Source of the DNA: Simmondsia chinensis
Lineage: Eukaryota > Streptophyta > Magnoliopsida > Caryophyllales > Simmondsiaceae
Direction: 5' to 3'
Length of the DNA stretch: 64,000 nt
Assembly (NCBI GenBank): GCA_018398585.1
Contig: JAGTTD010000005.1
Location: 34,412,750-34,476,749 of the forward strand
Shown here: in pieces, positions 1 through 11,009 of the stretch
Position numbering within the stretch: the stretch's first letter is position 1
How the letters are laid out: each line of letters opens with the position of its first letter
Notes under the pieces: model-generated
Database searches by the model: none
Told to the model about the DNA's origin: nothing
What the model saw: only the letters and a program-made list of their open reading frames with translations
Translations under genes and position numbers: made by a program

Positions 1-1564
1 GATCGGTGATATTCAAACCCTGAAGCTTCAGCTTTGCTATAACGTTCGATGCAGATGACATCAGGCTCGCAATCCCTTGATCGCCAACAAGGGGGCAGTT
101 TTTGATCGTCAGAGACTTCAAATTTGGGCACAACTTCCCAATTGCTTGGAACCCTTCGTTCCCAACATTTGGACAAGACTCGAGGGTCAGCGCTGACAAA
201 TTCGGACAATTCCTTGCAATTGCAATTAGACCCACATCAGTGAGTCCCGGGCATTGGCAAAGGTCGAGTCTTTCCAACTGGTGGCACCCATCTGCCATCT
301 CTAAAAGAGCTTCATCTCCAACAGACGAGACGTTCCAAAGCGAAAGAACCCTCAGAGACGGACAGCTTCGAGCAATGGCCCTGAACCCGAGGCTTGTAAC
401 TCCACGGCTCGAACCACTTCCCTTGATTACGAGCTTTCCCAGTCCACCACGAGCACCGGTTCCAACACCAATAGCGGCCATCCTAACATCTGTAACTTTC
501 TTCCCTTCCAAGCACCTAGTAAGAAAACCGTCACTCTCAAGTTCAGGTTCCTCGTCCTTCTGCACTTCATCTCTCTTAATGCTGCTCAAAAGCATAAGCC
601 ACCGCTTGGAAACGCAAGCACAATTGCTTCTCTCTTGGCCTCCTGGCAAGCGTCTTAAGATCTCAAATAGGCACTCGTCTGGTAGAACATCTATAGAAAC
701 CGGCTTTCTCGACCCCAAACTCTCGCTACTGAGTACAAAAGGCGCGTTGACACGAGCCCTCTTGCGAGGAAAATAGACATCCACATGGTTACCAAGGGAC
801 AAAAATCGGCCAGCTTCCTTAGGGTTCGAGTATATCGATCCCCCAAAATCAGCGTCTCCTGATAATACAAAAACCGAAACTTAAAAGTGAGTACAAACTC
901 CAAATCTAGCGTCCATGATTCATAAACAAGCTGATAATCATAAGATCAGTCAAAAGGAAATACACATGATAACAGGATAAGAAACTCCCACAAGCACATA
1001 CCCCTAAACTTTCTCTAATCTCACCTAAAAGCTTCCACTTTCATATCCGAGTTATTTACTCAGTTTGTTCCTAATATTTGTAAATTTGTTCAAATCAATC
1101 CCTCGTCTTTCCACGTATACCGAGTTTTGGTCACTGATTTCATAAATCGTGATGTTAATCTGAACAAACTTACAAACATTAGAAACTATCAGATTACTCC
1201 AACCCTTTCGAATCCTAATCCAACCCCAATTCATTTTCTTGATAAAAATCCAACCCCAGTTCGTTAAATCAACATCTATCACACAGGCAAATTCCCAAAA
1301 TCTCCACTTAACCTAAATATATCCACACCTTTGTCCAATTTTTTCATCAATAAATCAAATTCACACTATTCGGACACAGCCGCTCTTTAGGGTAACACCG
1401 TAAAGAGAATAAGGTTGGGTACATCTCACTCCCAGAACTTGCTCTGACACTGAAATTGTTGTTGTAAATCAAATTCAAACTAAATACTACAAATCAAAAA
1501 ACAAACCCTAAAAGCGAGAGAGAGAAATCATCAACTTACCGCTGAAATCAAAGATCTGAGACAT
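1..1564 (-). CDS. EBF1: EIN3-binding F-box protein (EBF1/2-like), 5' part, truncated by window edge
   Basis: Two coding exons on the minus strand: 1564-1540 (25 nt, starting MSQIFDFSG) and 858-1 (open to the edge), joined across a 681-bp GT-AG intron (donor GTAAGT at 1539-1534, acceptor CAG at 861-859) that splits a Gly codon after its first base. The 294 visible residues show a basic KRAR stretch near residue 41, an F-box at about 63-102 (VSIDVLPDECLFEIL, then VSKRW), and from about residue 130 cysteine-containing leucine-rich repeats (CPSLRVLSL, CHQLERLDL, CPGLTDVGL, CPNLSALTL). EBF proteins are the substrate-receptor subunits of nuclear SCF ubiquitin ligases that degrade EIN3/EIL1 and so damp ethylene signalling. 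A short first exon followed by an early intron fits the family as I recall it. EBF1 versus EBF2 cannot be decided. The C-terminal repeats lie outside the window. Confidence 0.93.
1368..1465 (+). mobile_element. 5'-truncated RTE LINE 3' tail in the EBF intron
   Basis: A 98-bp insertion contains a decayed copy of the 3' module shared across this window (a TTTAGGGTAACACC-like hairpin, GTACATCTC, GACACTG, then TTGTTGTTG). It is bounded by a 16-bp target-site duplication with one mismatch, AAATCAAATTCACACT (1352-1367) and AAATCAAATTCAAACT (1466-1481). Target-primed reverse transcription with severe 5' truncation explains it. It lies inside the first intron of EBF and does not touch the splice sites. 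Confidence 0.8.
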
Positions 1565-1815
1565 CCCAACAGATCAAAAACCTCAAAGAGGCAAAAAACT
1601 GAAGAATTCAACAGAAACAACCCACAACCCACAATCAAAACCGCAACAACAAACACAATCAAAACAAGAACAGCTTCAAATTTCATGAGAAAAGGGGGTA
1701 AACTTTAGAGAAAAACCCTATCCGATAGGGCAAAAAAGAAACCAGAAGAAGAGAGAGAAAATGGAGAATATGAATTGAAGGGTGAAGTGGGTTTCAATGG
1801 AGGCTTTTATGTAAT
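1565..1815 (-). promoter_or_regulatory. Probable 5' UTR and core promoter of the EBF gene
   Basis: Upstream of the EBF start codon the minus strand is pyrimidine-rich and carries an AAACCCTA-type motif and CT/TTC tracts typical of plant leader sequences. A TATA-like TACATAAAAG lies near 1805-1815. The transcription start is inferred, not seen; EBF transcripts usually have long leaders, so the true start could lie further upstream. Confidence 0.35.
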
Positions 1816-2018
1816 TGTTGTGAATTTAATTAAATTTTATTTAAATTTTAATATTAAATTAAGGGGGAAAAGCTAAATTCAAGGAATGTACATGCAAGTT
1901 CAATGTATCTGGCTGTTCTATGTACCCAGTCCTATGTTTATTTCTTTTTCCTTTTTTTTTTTTAAAGTCGGTCGTTATTGGTAAGTTATTTATTGTGTAA
2001 TGTCACTGTCAAATAAAA

Positions 2019-2660
2019 TGAAAAAGCTGTGTATGAAGTGGTTCAGGCTTGTTAGGAGGGCATCATCTACTGCTCCAGTCAGGTAGTACGATCAACTTTG
2101 TACAACACTAGAGAGAAGAAGATGAAACAGGCCAAATGAGAAACGACTGCAGTCGTACGGCAGGTCCTCACCTACCTAAACCCACAGAAGGAGATGGTCT
2201 TAGATAGAGCTAGAGCTCGAGGGAGGACTAACATAGGAGTAGCAGAGGCAGCGGCCTCACACTACTAATTATTCTGCTATTTATGTGTTCATAGGCGTAT
2301 AGGCTTATCAGACTGTACCTATCTACTTATACGTCTATCTGTCTACTATCGGCCTATTTGCTTATTTGTTTATTTGGCATATTTACTTATACTAGTTGTC
2401 TTGTAAGGTAAGTTTTGCCTCGTAGTCTCCTCTAAGGCATTTTTATGCTATGACTTACTCTTTTACTTTCATGATATATTGCTCACAACTCATTGCTCAT
2501 AGGTTGCCATGAGGCGATGAAGACTTACCTCTCAGGTTGGGGGTCCTGGAAACAGCCTCTCTTCAGGTTGACAACCCTGAAGGGGGAAGACTGGGCACCC
2601 CCCCCCCCCCCCCGGACCCCGCTTTTGCGAGAGCCCTTGAGACACTGGGATTGTTATTGT
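2019..2660 (+). mobile_element. 5'-truncated RTE LINE (C-terminal coding end, 3' UTR and tail)
   Basis: The first 200 bases correspond to the last coding part of LINE A (20600-20830): a decayed match to its WFGHVRR region and to the PTKEMALDRA-like end. A 3' UTR and the shared 3' module follow, ending in TTATTG. It is flanked by a perfect 18-bp duplication, TGTCACTGTCAAATAAAA, at 2001-2018 and 2661-2678. A run of about 16 C interrupts the module near 2599-2614. Non-coding remnant. Confidence 0.9.
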
Positions 2661-2730
2661 TGTCACTGTCAAATAAAAAATATTATTGTTATATCAAAAT
2701 TATAATTTTTATAATCTTATTATAATTTTT

Positions 2731-2985
2731 CGGGTTTATTTATCAGATATAGAGGCATTGGATTCTATTAGAACTCTGAAGTTAGGTGTGTTTGGGCCAG
2801 AGCGGTACTAGGATGGGTGACTTTCTGATAAGTCATCGTGTTGCCAACCCTATAAGGTTAGGAGCCCTCGGAAACAGCATATCAGCAGGGTTACACTCTA
2901 AAGAGGTAAGGCTGTGTACATCCACTCCTCTCAGACCCCTCTTATAGGGGAGCCCCTGAGACACTGGGTTTGTTGTTGTAATAAG
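2731..2985 (+). mobile_element. 5S-rRNA-headed SINE with RTE-type 3' tail
   Basis: Bases about 2755-2846 resemble plant 5S rRNA: TTAGAACTCTGAAGTTAGG, GTACTAGGATGGGTGAC and AAGTCATCGTGTTGCC match the box A, intermediate-element and box C regions of the internal RNA polymerase III promoter. From about 2865 the sequence changes to the same 3' module as the RTE LINEs (CCTCGGAAACAGC, GGGGAGCCCCTGAGACACTGGG) and ends TTGTTGTTG. A 12-bp duplication, ATTATAATTTTT, flanks it at 2719-2730 and 2986-2997, although the AT-rich context weakens that. It is not a 5S gene: it is diverged and fused to a LINE tail. Confidence 0.8.
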
Positions 2986-2997
2986 ATTATAATTTTT

Positions 2998-3584
2998 AAG
3001 ATAATTTTATTGCTCTTATCTTTATCATTGTTGGGTAAAAATTATTACTATAAGAATAATAATGTAATTTATAAAGCCGTAAAATTGTCTAAAAGTATGA
3101 TCTTATTCTGATAATAATAATTTTTATTATGACAATAGCATTGCCTTTTTTTATTTCCTTAATCTCTAATATTTTTAAATTTGGTTAGATGGATATTTTC
3201 TTCTGTAGCTTAAAATTGTCTTTAATTAATATTTATATGGAAAGATAACTAAAAAAATACTAAATTGGCTCTATATAAAATTTTAGCGCTTTGCTTGCAA
3301 ATTCTAAAAGAAACATATTGTATCAGAGTTAATGAATTCTTTTGATATTGAACTATGCTCGAGCGAATTATTTTAGCACTCTAAAGTTGGCAAATGGCAT
3401 GTGACTTTCAAATTCAGCTGCCAATATAACTGTAGAGTGTTGGTTTTAAAAAATTTATTAATTACAGTACAATATCTTTCTTTTTTTGACTTCATAAATA
3501 CAATGCTAAAAAATTCATATATGGCTAATACAGTGTTTTTGTATTATTTTTCTTACATTAGTAAATAGTTAAAACAACCAACCA
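2998..3584. other. AT-rich intergenic DNA, no feature recognised
   Basis: No coding potential or clear repeat ends. Part of 3430-3550 resembles sequences at 5620-5740 and 10970-11380 (a motif like ATGCTAAAAAATTCAT), so it is probably an old dispersed repeat. Confidence 0.4.
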
Positions 3585-4020
3585 AGGCTTTTTAACTAGA
3601 AATCGCCTTAATTTTATGTGCGATTTTTAAAAATTATCTAGATTTTTTAATTTTTCAAAGCAAACCTAACTTTTTCAAAAAAATTCAAACTCATACATTA
3701 ATGTTGACGGTATTAACTTCCATTAGTTTTGCTAACATGACATTTAAAAACTATTCTTTTTAAATATGAAATTATTTATACATTTTAAAGATATTTTAAA
3801 ATGTTTTTAAATTATTCTAAATGTAAAATTGAATTTTCTTAAAGCATTTTATCCTTTTTTCAAAAATCACGCTAGGAAAAAAAAAACTAAATATTAACAG
3901 TGTTAATGTTAAGGTGTAACATTAAAAAATTTTAAAAAAATAAAAAAATTTAAGTAATTTTTTGAAAACGTATTTAAAATTTAGATGGTTTTAATTAAAA
4001 AATCTAATTTTTTAATTGTT
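3585..4020. repeat. Fold-back (MITE-like) element, family F
   Basis: The left arm (from about 3590) and the right arm (to about 4015) are imperfect inverted copies rich in TTTTTAA and AAATTTT. The diagnostic internal stretch resembles CATACCTTAATGTTAATACC. Related copies lie at 11860-12250 and 43875-44156. No transposase and no confident target-site duplication. Confidence 0.55.
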
Positions 4021-4154
4021 CATTTATGTTGATTCAGAGCCATAAATTTGTATTATAATTGGTATGGCCAGAAATCTTTTCTAATGCAATGTCTTGCAGT
4101 AAAATTTAAATGGGTTTTAGCACATCCAATCCAGCTTGGTATGCAAGCGTAAAA

Positions 4155-4995
4155 CGAGGCAGTGCTTGATCTAAAAACAATGATTGATTTGGTTACAATA
4201 ATTGATCTAAAAATAATATAATTATATATTAATATATCAAAAAATTAACCAACTCTATTCTCTAACCAAAAAATAACTCAACTCTAACTTTTCTATAAAA
4301 AAATAATCAAACTCTATTTTATAACCAAAAAATAACCTAACTTTAGTTTTCTATTAAAAATGACTCAATTCTAACTTTTGTACCAAAAAATAACCAAACT
4401 CTAAAATTAATTTTAAAAAATACTGAATTAATGGCTAAGCATGGTGTGCTATGACGCTCTGACAATATATTTTTCTTTTATATATTTTAGGTTTGGCTTG
4501 ATTTATTTTCTCACTTAACTAAATTAAAAATACATTTTTTTCGATAATTGAGTACAACCCCACAAAAAGGCAACATTCCATGGCAAAGAATAAGCAAAAC
4601 AACCGAATAATACAACCAAAGAACAAGGGCTGCAAATGAGCCGAGCGGCTCGACTCGTTAACTAAATGAGACCAGCTCAATATTGGTTTCATTTATCTAA
4701 CTGAGCTGCATATCTGTGCTCGCTTAGCTCGTTTACTAAACAAGACTGCCCATAGAGAACAAGTCAAACCAAAAATACGTGAAAAAAAATATATTGTCGA
4801 AGCATCACAATTTAGTATTTTTTAAATCAAATTTTTAGACTTGGGTTATTTTTAGATTAATTTTAGAGTTTGGTTATTTTTTTGGTTAGAAAATAGAGTT
4901 GGATTATTTTTTGATATATTAACATATAGTTGTGTTACTTTTAGATTGATCGTTGGATTTAGTTATTATAGAACCAAGTTGTGCAGTGAAAAAGA
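4155..4995. mobile_element. Long-TIR non-autonomous element with a nested insertion
   Basis: The left arm (about 4160-4430) carries repeated ATAACCAAAAAATAACTCAA-like units. The right arm (about 4795-4990) is its inverted copy (GAGTTTGGTTATTTTTTTGG). Between them, 4620-4760 holds a different GC-richer piece with GAGCCGAGCGGCTCGACTCG, of the type seen in the hAT-like repeats at 21640, 50080 and 59480. No open frame. It ends just before the solo LTR. Confidence 0.55.
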
Positions 4996-5015
4996 GCGGT
5001 AAAATTAAAATATAA

Positions 5016-5501
5016 TGTTAGGTTTATGCCTCAAATTCCTAAATTCTAAGTGGAGGCAAGCCGAAAGTCCGTTAATCGATCGGCAGAAGAGCCCGATCGA
5101 TCGGGAATGTTACGTAAATCGATCCCACATGCAGAGAGCTCACCGATCGATCGGGAGCCGTGTTTTCACGCGGGCATAAATAGAAACGTAGGGTTATGTC
5201 AGAATTGATCCAATTTCTTTTGAGAGATTTTCCCTTGCGGCGCCACACCAAAATAAAAGAGAGAGAGAGAGAGAAAAGGAATGATTGTAATCTTAGAAAA
5301 GGAATGATTGTAATCTTTCTTTTTCGATTGAATAATAAAAGCTCCAATTTTTGCCCGTGGTTTTCTCCCTTCTCGATTGTAGAGAGGTTTCCATGTAAAT
5401 TGCTGTGTTCTTGTGTTTTATTCTTTTTGGTCTATTTTACTTTTTGATTATCGTGGTATTTGATTCGAATTCAGTACTTGGGATTTTCGCTTTTCCACAC
5501 A
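5016..5501 (+). repeat. Solo LTR, 486 bp
   Basis: The sequence starts TGTTAGG, ends CACACA and is flanked by a 5-bp duplication TATAA (5011-5015 and 5502-5506), as expected for an LTR left after recombination between the two ends of a retrotransposon. It contains a TATA-like CATAAATAG near 5174 and an AATAAAAG near 5333, in the order U3-R-U5. The U3 part carries palindromic CGATCGATCGGG units. No internal retrotransposon domain adjoins it. The family is probably copia by the style of its 3' part, but this is unproven. Confidence 0.75.
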
Positions 5502-5506
5502 TATAA

Positions 5507-5791
5507 TGTTGCCATACTAATTGACAACCAGAAACTTAAAGGAAGAATATATATATATATATATATATGAAAGTTACAGTCTTCTAAAGTTTGTAAGTAT
5601 ATGGACAAGTGCTATACATCATACAATGTTAAAAAAATTAGTTTATGTGTAGTTTAATATTGAATAATTAATTTTGGCTAGTATAATTCCTTTTTTTATC
5701 TTTTTAAATATAGTGCCAAAAAATTCACATCAAAATAAGTTATTTTTTAAATTATTTTCTCATGTTAAAAGTGGCAGAATTATCCCCACGT
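5507..5791. other. AT-rich spacer with an (AT)n microsatellite
   Basis: An (AT)11 tract lies at about 5547-5568. The rest (5620-5740) resembles an old dispersed repeat into which copia element 1 appears to have inserted nearby. No gene. Confidence 0.5.
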
Positions 5792-6146
5792 TGTTGAAAA
5801 TATTACATAGTATTTTTTTGTTATACTTGTATTTGTGTATTTATTAATATTTAGTATTCTACGTATTTATTAGGGTAGATATTAGATTAAATTAGCCCAT
5901 TTACTCCTCCCTAGTAACTGGCCCTTTTGCATCAATTGGGAGAGGGGGAGTTTTTGCTCATTGTGTTTATTTCTCTAATTATTTTCATTACCTATGTAAT
6001 TAACTAGTTTAGGATTCCTTTTTGTAAGTGTTAGGTTAAACTCTCCCTTTTCCTTAGAATTTGTATAAGTAGGAGATTTTTGTTAATGAGAAGGTGTCTA
6101 ATTATTATCAAATTATTCTAAGTGTTTTTTATTATAGTTTTCTTCA
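5792..6146 (+). repeat. 5' LTR of copia element 1
   Basis: It begins TGTTGAAAATATT and ends TTTTCTTCA. It is followed directly by TGGTATCAGAGC (6147-6158), the primer-binding site complementary to the 3' end of initiator tRNA-Met. A TATA-like GTATAAGTAGG near 6064 fits the core promoter. Confidence 0.9.
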
Positions 6147-6271
6147 TGGTATCAGAGCGGGTTTGAATCGGGATCATCAACCTTGTTCTTTTCTTCCTAG
6201 CCGTGCACTCCAATTTGTGAGTTCTCTACTTATTCTCTTGTTTTACTTGTGTTTTTCGTGCTTAATTCATA

Positions 6272-7216
6272 ATGGCGAAAGAAAATACTAATCAAATCGT
6301 TGCACCGAGTGTCGAATCAAGGCATGTTCCAGATGTGAACTCGCCCTATTATTTACACCCCTCGGACCATCCAGGTCTCGTATTTGTGCAAGACATTTTA
6401 ACGGGTCCTAATTTTCCGGCTTGGAGGAGTTCTATTTTCAAAGTTTTTAAGGCTAAAAGAAAATTTGCGTTTCTTGATGGAACCATTGTCAAACAGGAAG
6501 AATCTTCACCAGATTTTGAAAATTGGAGCGCTTGTGACTCTATGGTCTCTTCATGGCTTACTAGAGACATCTCCAAAGAAATCAATGCTAGTATAGCGTA
6601 TTTTGAAACCTCGCGCGACATTTGGATAGATCTAAATGAGCGTTTCTCTCAAGGGAACACTCCTCGTATCTATGAAATCAAACGCGAAATTTCACTCTTG
6701 AAACAAGAAAATAAGTCAATTTTCGACTATTTCACAAAATTGAGGGCTCTATGGGATGAGCTTTATACTCTAGTAGCCATACCTCCATGTACGTGTGGAT
6801 CGGGTCAGGCTTTTGCGGCCATACGGGACATGGAGAGGCTACTTGATTTCTTAATGGGTTTAGACCCGTCTTTCTCTACTGTGAGATCTCAGTTTATGAA
6901 TTCCAAACCCTTGCCCTCGGTAGCTAGTGCCTATTCAACACTTTGTCAAGAAGAAAAACAACAAAGTGTTGCATCCGGTAGCATAGTTGTACCAGAGGCC
7001 GCTGCCCTTGTTGCTAAAGGGACTAATATGAATTTTGGGGGTGGTTCATCGTCAGTGAGCGGACCACAACCCAAGCGCAATAATCGTCCAGTTTGCTCCT
7101 ATTGTAAAAAGCACGGACATACAGGAGACAGGGGCTTCGAGCTAATTGAATACCCACCAAGATGGAAGCAGCCACGCAGCGGTAACAGCAAGCCTGCTGT
7201 GGCTACAGCGCAGTAG
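6272..7216 (+). pseudogene. gag of copia element 1
   Basis: A 314-codon open frame begins MAKENTNQ. Residues about 20-70 (LHPSDHPGLVF, GPNFPAWRSSI) match the N-terminal copia gag domain, and the middle (WLTRDISKEI, RIYEIKREI) matches the UBN2-type gag core. A zinc knuckle follows near residue 275 (CSYCKKHGHTGDRGFELIEYPPRW), but its fourth ligand is Gly where the CX2CX4HX4C motif needs Cys. The frame stops at a TAG (7214-7216) and the protease region follows in the same frame, so gag and pol were once one polyprotein. Confidence 0.9.
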
Positions 7217-7261
7217 GCGTGGGAAGGTGTAGGCCGACAGCAGCTGCTACTGCAGGCGCCC

Positions 7262-9077
7262 GTGGAGCAGCAAGCCGGGGCTCACGATGCGAGCCAGGTT
7301 GTGGGTCTTTCGGCATCACAATATCAACAACTGTTGGGTCTACTCAACTTAGGAAATAGTGTCCCATGTGTTAACTTAACAAGTCAGGGTTCGTTTGGTA
7401 ATAGTTGTTGGATTATTGATACAGGTGCGACGAACCACATGGTATCATCCGATTTTGTTTTACTTGATAGAAAGGTTAATATCGGGATTCGTCCCGTTAG
7501 ACTACCTAACGGCACTTGTTTGCCTATCTCACACATTGGACGTGCCAAGATCACAGACGACATTTCACTTGAGAATGTGTTACAAATTCCGGGTTTTCAT
7601 TGCAATTTGTTATCAGTAAGCAAATTAGCTATAGATATAAATTGTGCATTGACATTTTTCCAAAATTTTTGTGTAATACAAGACCTGCCATCGAGGAGGC
7701 TGATTGGAGCGGGTAAAGAACGAGATGGGCTATACATGATGGAAAGTGGTGTCGCTCCGAAGTCTGCTCAAGTTGTTGGTAGTACTAATGAGGGAATTTT
7801 GTGGCATTGTCGGTTGGGCCATGTTCCGTTTAACAAATTGTCTAGTTTTTCCGGTTTGGATATCGGTGCTCTTTTGGATAATGTTTGCGACTCGTGTCAT
7901 CGGGCTAAACAAACTCGGTTGCCTTTCCCTATTTCTGTTAGTAAATCTGTTGCTTGCTTTGATTTGCTTCATGTTGACATTTGGGGTCCATACCGTACGT
8001 TGTCAATGATAGTCAATGATAGGAGCTCGGTTTTTCCTCACTATCGTTGATGATTTTAGTAGATGTACCTGGGTATATTTGATGCGTGACAAGTCTCAGT
8101 CACACAAAATTCTCATGGATTTTTGTGAAATGGTACAAACTCAGTATAATTCGCGGATTAAACAAATTCGTAGTGATAATGGTGCGGAGTTTCTTTTTAG
8201 ACTGTTACTTAACGTTTATGCAAGAAAGGGCATACAAGTGCAGAATTCCTGCAATGATACTCCTCAACAAAATGGGGTAGTGGAGAGGAAGCATCATTGT
8301 CTTCTTGAAGTGGCTCGAGCACTTAAATTTTAGGCAGGTCTTCGTATTCAGTTTTGGGGAGAATGCGTGTTGACGGCAGCCTAACTAGTCAATCTCATGC
8401 CTACCCCTCGTCTACAAAACAAGAGCCCATATGAAGCACTACTTGGAAAAATTCCTTCGTATACACATTTGCGTGTTTTTGGTTCCTTGTGCTATGTTCA
8501 TAATAAGGATCGTAGCAAGGATAAATTCGGCAGTCAAGCGATTCGTGGTGTTTTTGTTGGTTACCCTCATGGCAAAAAGGGATACAATGTGTATGACTTA
8601 GACCATAAAAGGATTGTGATCTCACGTCATGTAATTTTTCACGAAAATAGATTTCCATATGTTGAAAAGGCGAAGGACAGTAGCTCACATAATGATATTT
8701 TTGATTTAATACGTTATGTCGACGAGGGGGATTTGATACAAACACAAGGGGCGGGTTCCATACGGGATTTAGCAGCACCGCCGACTGACGGTGCTGCTGT
8801 CACTGACCGAACACTGTTCGGTCCAAGAGGAGCGGGGGAGAAAGCTATGGGTGAACCAAGGAGACCGATCCGTGTTCGTTCCATGCCTACAAAATATCGA
8901 GATTATGTGGTCGATGTTCCTCCTTCAATAGCCCATCCTCATGATACCCCTTCGTCGGCTAACTCAGGTACGGTTTATCCTATATCAAATTATGTCACTA
9001 ATGCACGATTTACTAACTCACACTCTAATTTGCTTCAAGCCATCACTTCTTGTGATCAGCCAAGGAACTTTGCATAG
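7262..9077 (+). pseudogene. Protease and integrase region of copia element 1
   Basis: The protease is marked by WIIDTGATNHM (about 7410-7442). The GAG-pre-integrase domain shows LWHCRLGHVPFNKL and CDSCHRAKQTRLPF, then FDLLHVDIWGP. A frameshift near 8010-8030 coincides with a repeated GTCAATGATAG. The integrase core continues from 8016 with IVDDFSRCTW, RSDNGAEF and VVERKH, so the D, D and E catalytic residues are all present. A TAG at 8331-8333 interrupts it, and the C-terminal part (MPTPRLQNKSPYEALLG, VFGSLCYVH) runs from 8397 to a stop at 9075. Confidence 0.9.
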
Positions 9078-10581
9078 GCGATCGAGTCACCTTGTTGGAG
9101 AGAAGCAATGAAGAAGGAGATTTCAGCATTAGAACAAAACAAGACTTGGACACTAGAGGAACTGCCCCCGGGAAAGCGAGCGATGGACTCGAAATGGGTC
9201 TATAAAATCAAATACAAATCTAATGGAAGCATTGAGAGGTATTAGTTGCTAAACGTTATACCCGGGTAGAGGGCATTGCTTATCATGATACCTTTCCTCT
9301 CGTTGCTAAATTGGTTACCGTTCGTTGTGTGCTTGCAGTTGCGACAGCTTAGAATTGGATAATGCATCACTTGGATGTAAATAATGCCTTTCTTCATGGT
9401 GACCTCGATGAGGAGGTCTACATGAAATTACCGCAAGGTTTTGAAACACAACATGCTGGTAAAGTTTGTTGTTATGAAAATCGCTTTATGGTTTAAAACA
9501 AGCTTCACGTAATTGGAATAAGAAATTCACAAACTCGCTTATTGAAATGGGTTTTGTTCAATCTAAGTCCGATTATTCGCTCTTCACTTATAATGAGGGG
9601 GCCGTGTAGACCGCTTTTCTAGAGTATGTTGACGATGTTGTTATCACGGGGAACAATCTGAGTCATATTGAAGAAGTAAAGTCGAAACTTAATGTTAACT
9701 TTGGCATTAAGAATTTAGGTTCTGTCAAGCATTTCCTTAGGATAGAGGTGGCTCGCTCTCAAACAGGGTTAATTTTGAGTCAACGAAAGTATGCACTTGA
9801 TATCTTGAGTGAAACTGGGCATATAGGTGGGAAACCGGTTACTACACCCATTGTTCAAAATCACCGTTTGAGTGACAAAGAGGGCGAGTTAGTTAAGGAT
9901 CCGGGCCAATATAGAAGACTCGTAGAAAGACTTCTTTATCTCACCATTACTCGTCCTGACATTTGTTATACGGTTAGCATACTTAGTCAGTTTATGCATA
10001 ATCCACGAGTTCCGCATCTCGAAGCCGCCTTCCGAGTACTTCGATATATCATGGGGACACCTGGTCAAGAAATTTTCCTTCCACATAATTCGGATTTTAA
10101 CATCCGTGCGCATTGTGATGCTGATTGGGCAGGTTGTCCTACAAGCAGACGGTCTACTACAGGATTCATTGTATTTTTGGGAGGAGCTCCCATATCATGG
10201 CGTTCTAAGAAACAGTCAGTTGTTTCCCGTTCTTCTGTCGAAGCAGAATACCATGCAATGGCCACTGTTACGAGCGAATTGGTTTGGTTGTGACGTTTAC
10301 TTGTCGATCTTGCAGTTGATGTTCGAGAGGCCGCTATTTTATTCTGTGAAAATCAAGCGGCACTCCACATAGCCTCGAATCCAATTTTTCACGAAAGAAC
10401 CAAGCATCTAGAGATCGACTGTCATTTTGTTCTAGAGAAGCTGTTGGCCAAAGAAATCTCAACCTCTTTCGTGTGTTCATCAGAACAAGTGGCCGATATC
10501 TTTACCAAAGGCCTTTCTTCTCCATCCTTTTCCTCTCTCCTTTTCAAGTTGGGCATTGTAAATTTACATGCTCCAACTTGA
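9078..10581 (+). pseudogene. Reverse transcriptase and RNase H region of copia element 1
   Basis: The start is decayed: WREAMKKEISALEQNKTW and SKWVYKIKYKSNG are readable, then frameshifts and stops (9240-9610). The catalytic YVDD is intact at 9625-9636. From 9748 an open stretch gives the RT end and RNase H (TRPDICYTVSILSQFMHNP, CDADWAGCP, SRRSTTGF, VEAEYHAMA). The RNase H end ([29 protein letters not shown]) follows after another stop at 10291. It cannot encode a working enzyme. Confidence 0.88.
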
Positions 10582-10945
10582 GGGGGAGTATTGAAAATAT
10601 TACATAGTATTTTTTTTTGTTATACTTGTATTTGTGTATTTACTAGTATTTAGTATTCTACGCATTTACTAGGGTAGATATTAGATTAAATTAGCCCATT
10701 TGCTCCTCCCTAGTAACCGACCCTTTTGCATCAATTGGGAGAGGGGGAGTTTTTGCTCATTGTGTTTATTTCTCTAATTATTTTCATTACTCATGTAATT
10801 AACTAGCTTATGATTCCTTTTTGTAAGTGTTAGGTTAGACACTTCCTTTTCCTTAGAATTTGTATAAGTAGGAGATTTTTGTTAATGAGAAGGTGTCCAA
10901 TTCTCATGAAATTATTCTAAGTGTTTTTTCTTATAGTTTTCCTCA
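10580..10945 (+). repeat. Polypurine tract and 3' LTR of copia element 1
   Basis: The tract GAGGGGGAG (10580-10588) primes plus-strand synthesis. The LTR (10589-10945) starts TATTGAAAATATT (TG changed to TA) and ends TTTTCCTCA, paralleling the 5' LTR along its full length. Confidence 0.88.
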
Positions 10946-11009
10946 TGTAGGAAGGTAAACGTGCCTTAAAATACACTGCATAGTGTTAAAAAATTATTTC
11001 ACGCCTAGT

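Larger units (their letters stand above)
5792..10945 (+). mobile_element. Ty1/copia LTR retrotransposon 1 (complete, defective)
   Basis: Two LTRs of about 355 bp enclose a primer-binding site matching initiator tRNA-Met, gag, protease, integrase, reverse transcriptase and RNase H in copia order, and a polypurine tract. By hand the LTRs differ at about 20 positions plus small indels (about 94 percent identical), which suggests insertion within the last few million years. No 5-bp target-site duplication was found (CACGT left, TGTAG right). The coding region is broken by stops and frameshifts. Confidence 0.93.

Noticed and set aside
102..776. 224-codon plus-strand open frame
   Set aside because: It is antisense to the EBF exon, whose minus-strand translation shows a clear F-box and leucine-rich repeats.
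2755..2846. 5S rRNA gene
   Set aside because: The match is diverged, lacks the intact 5' end, and is fused to an RTE tail with target duplications; a functional gene would be in a tandem array.
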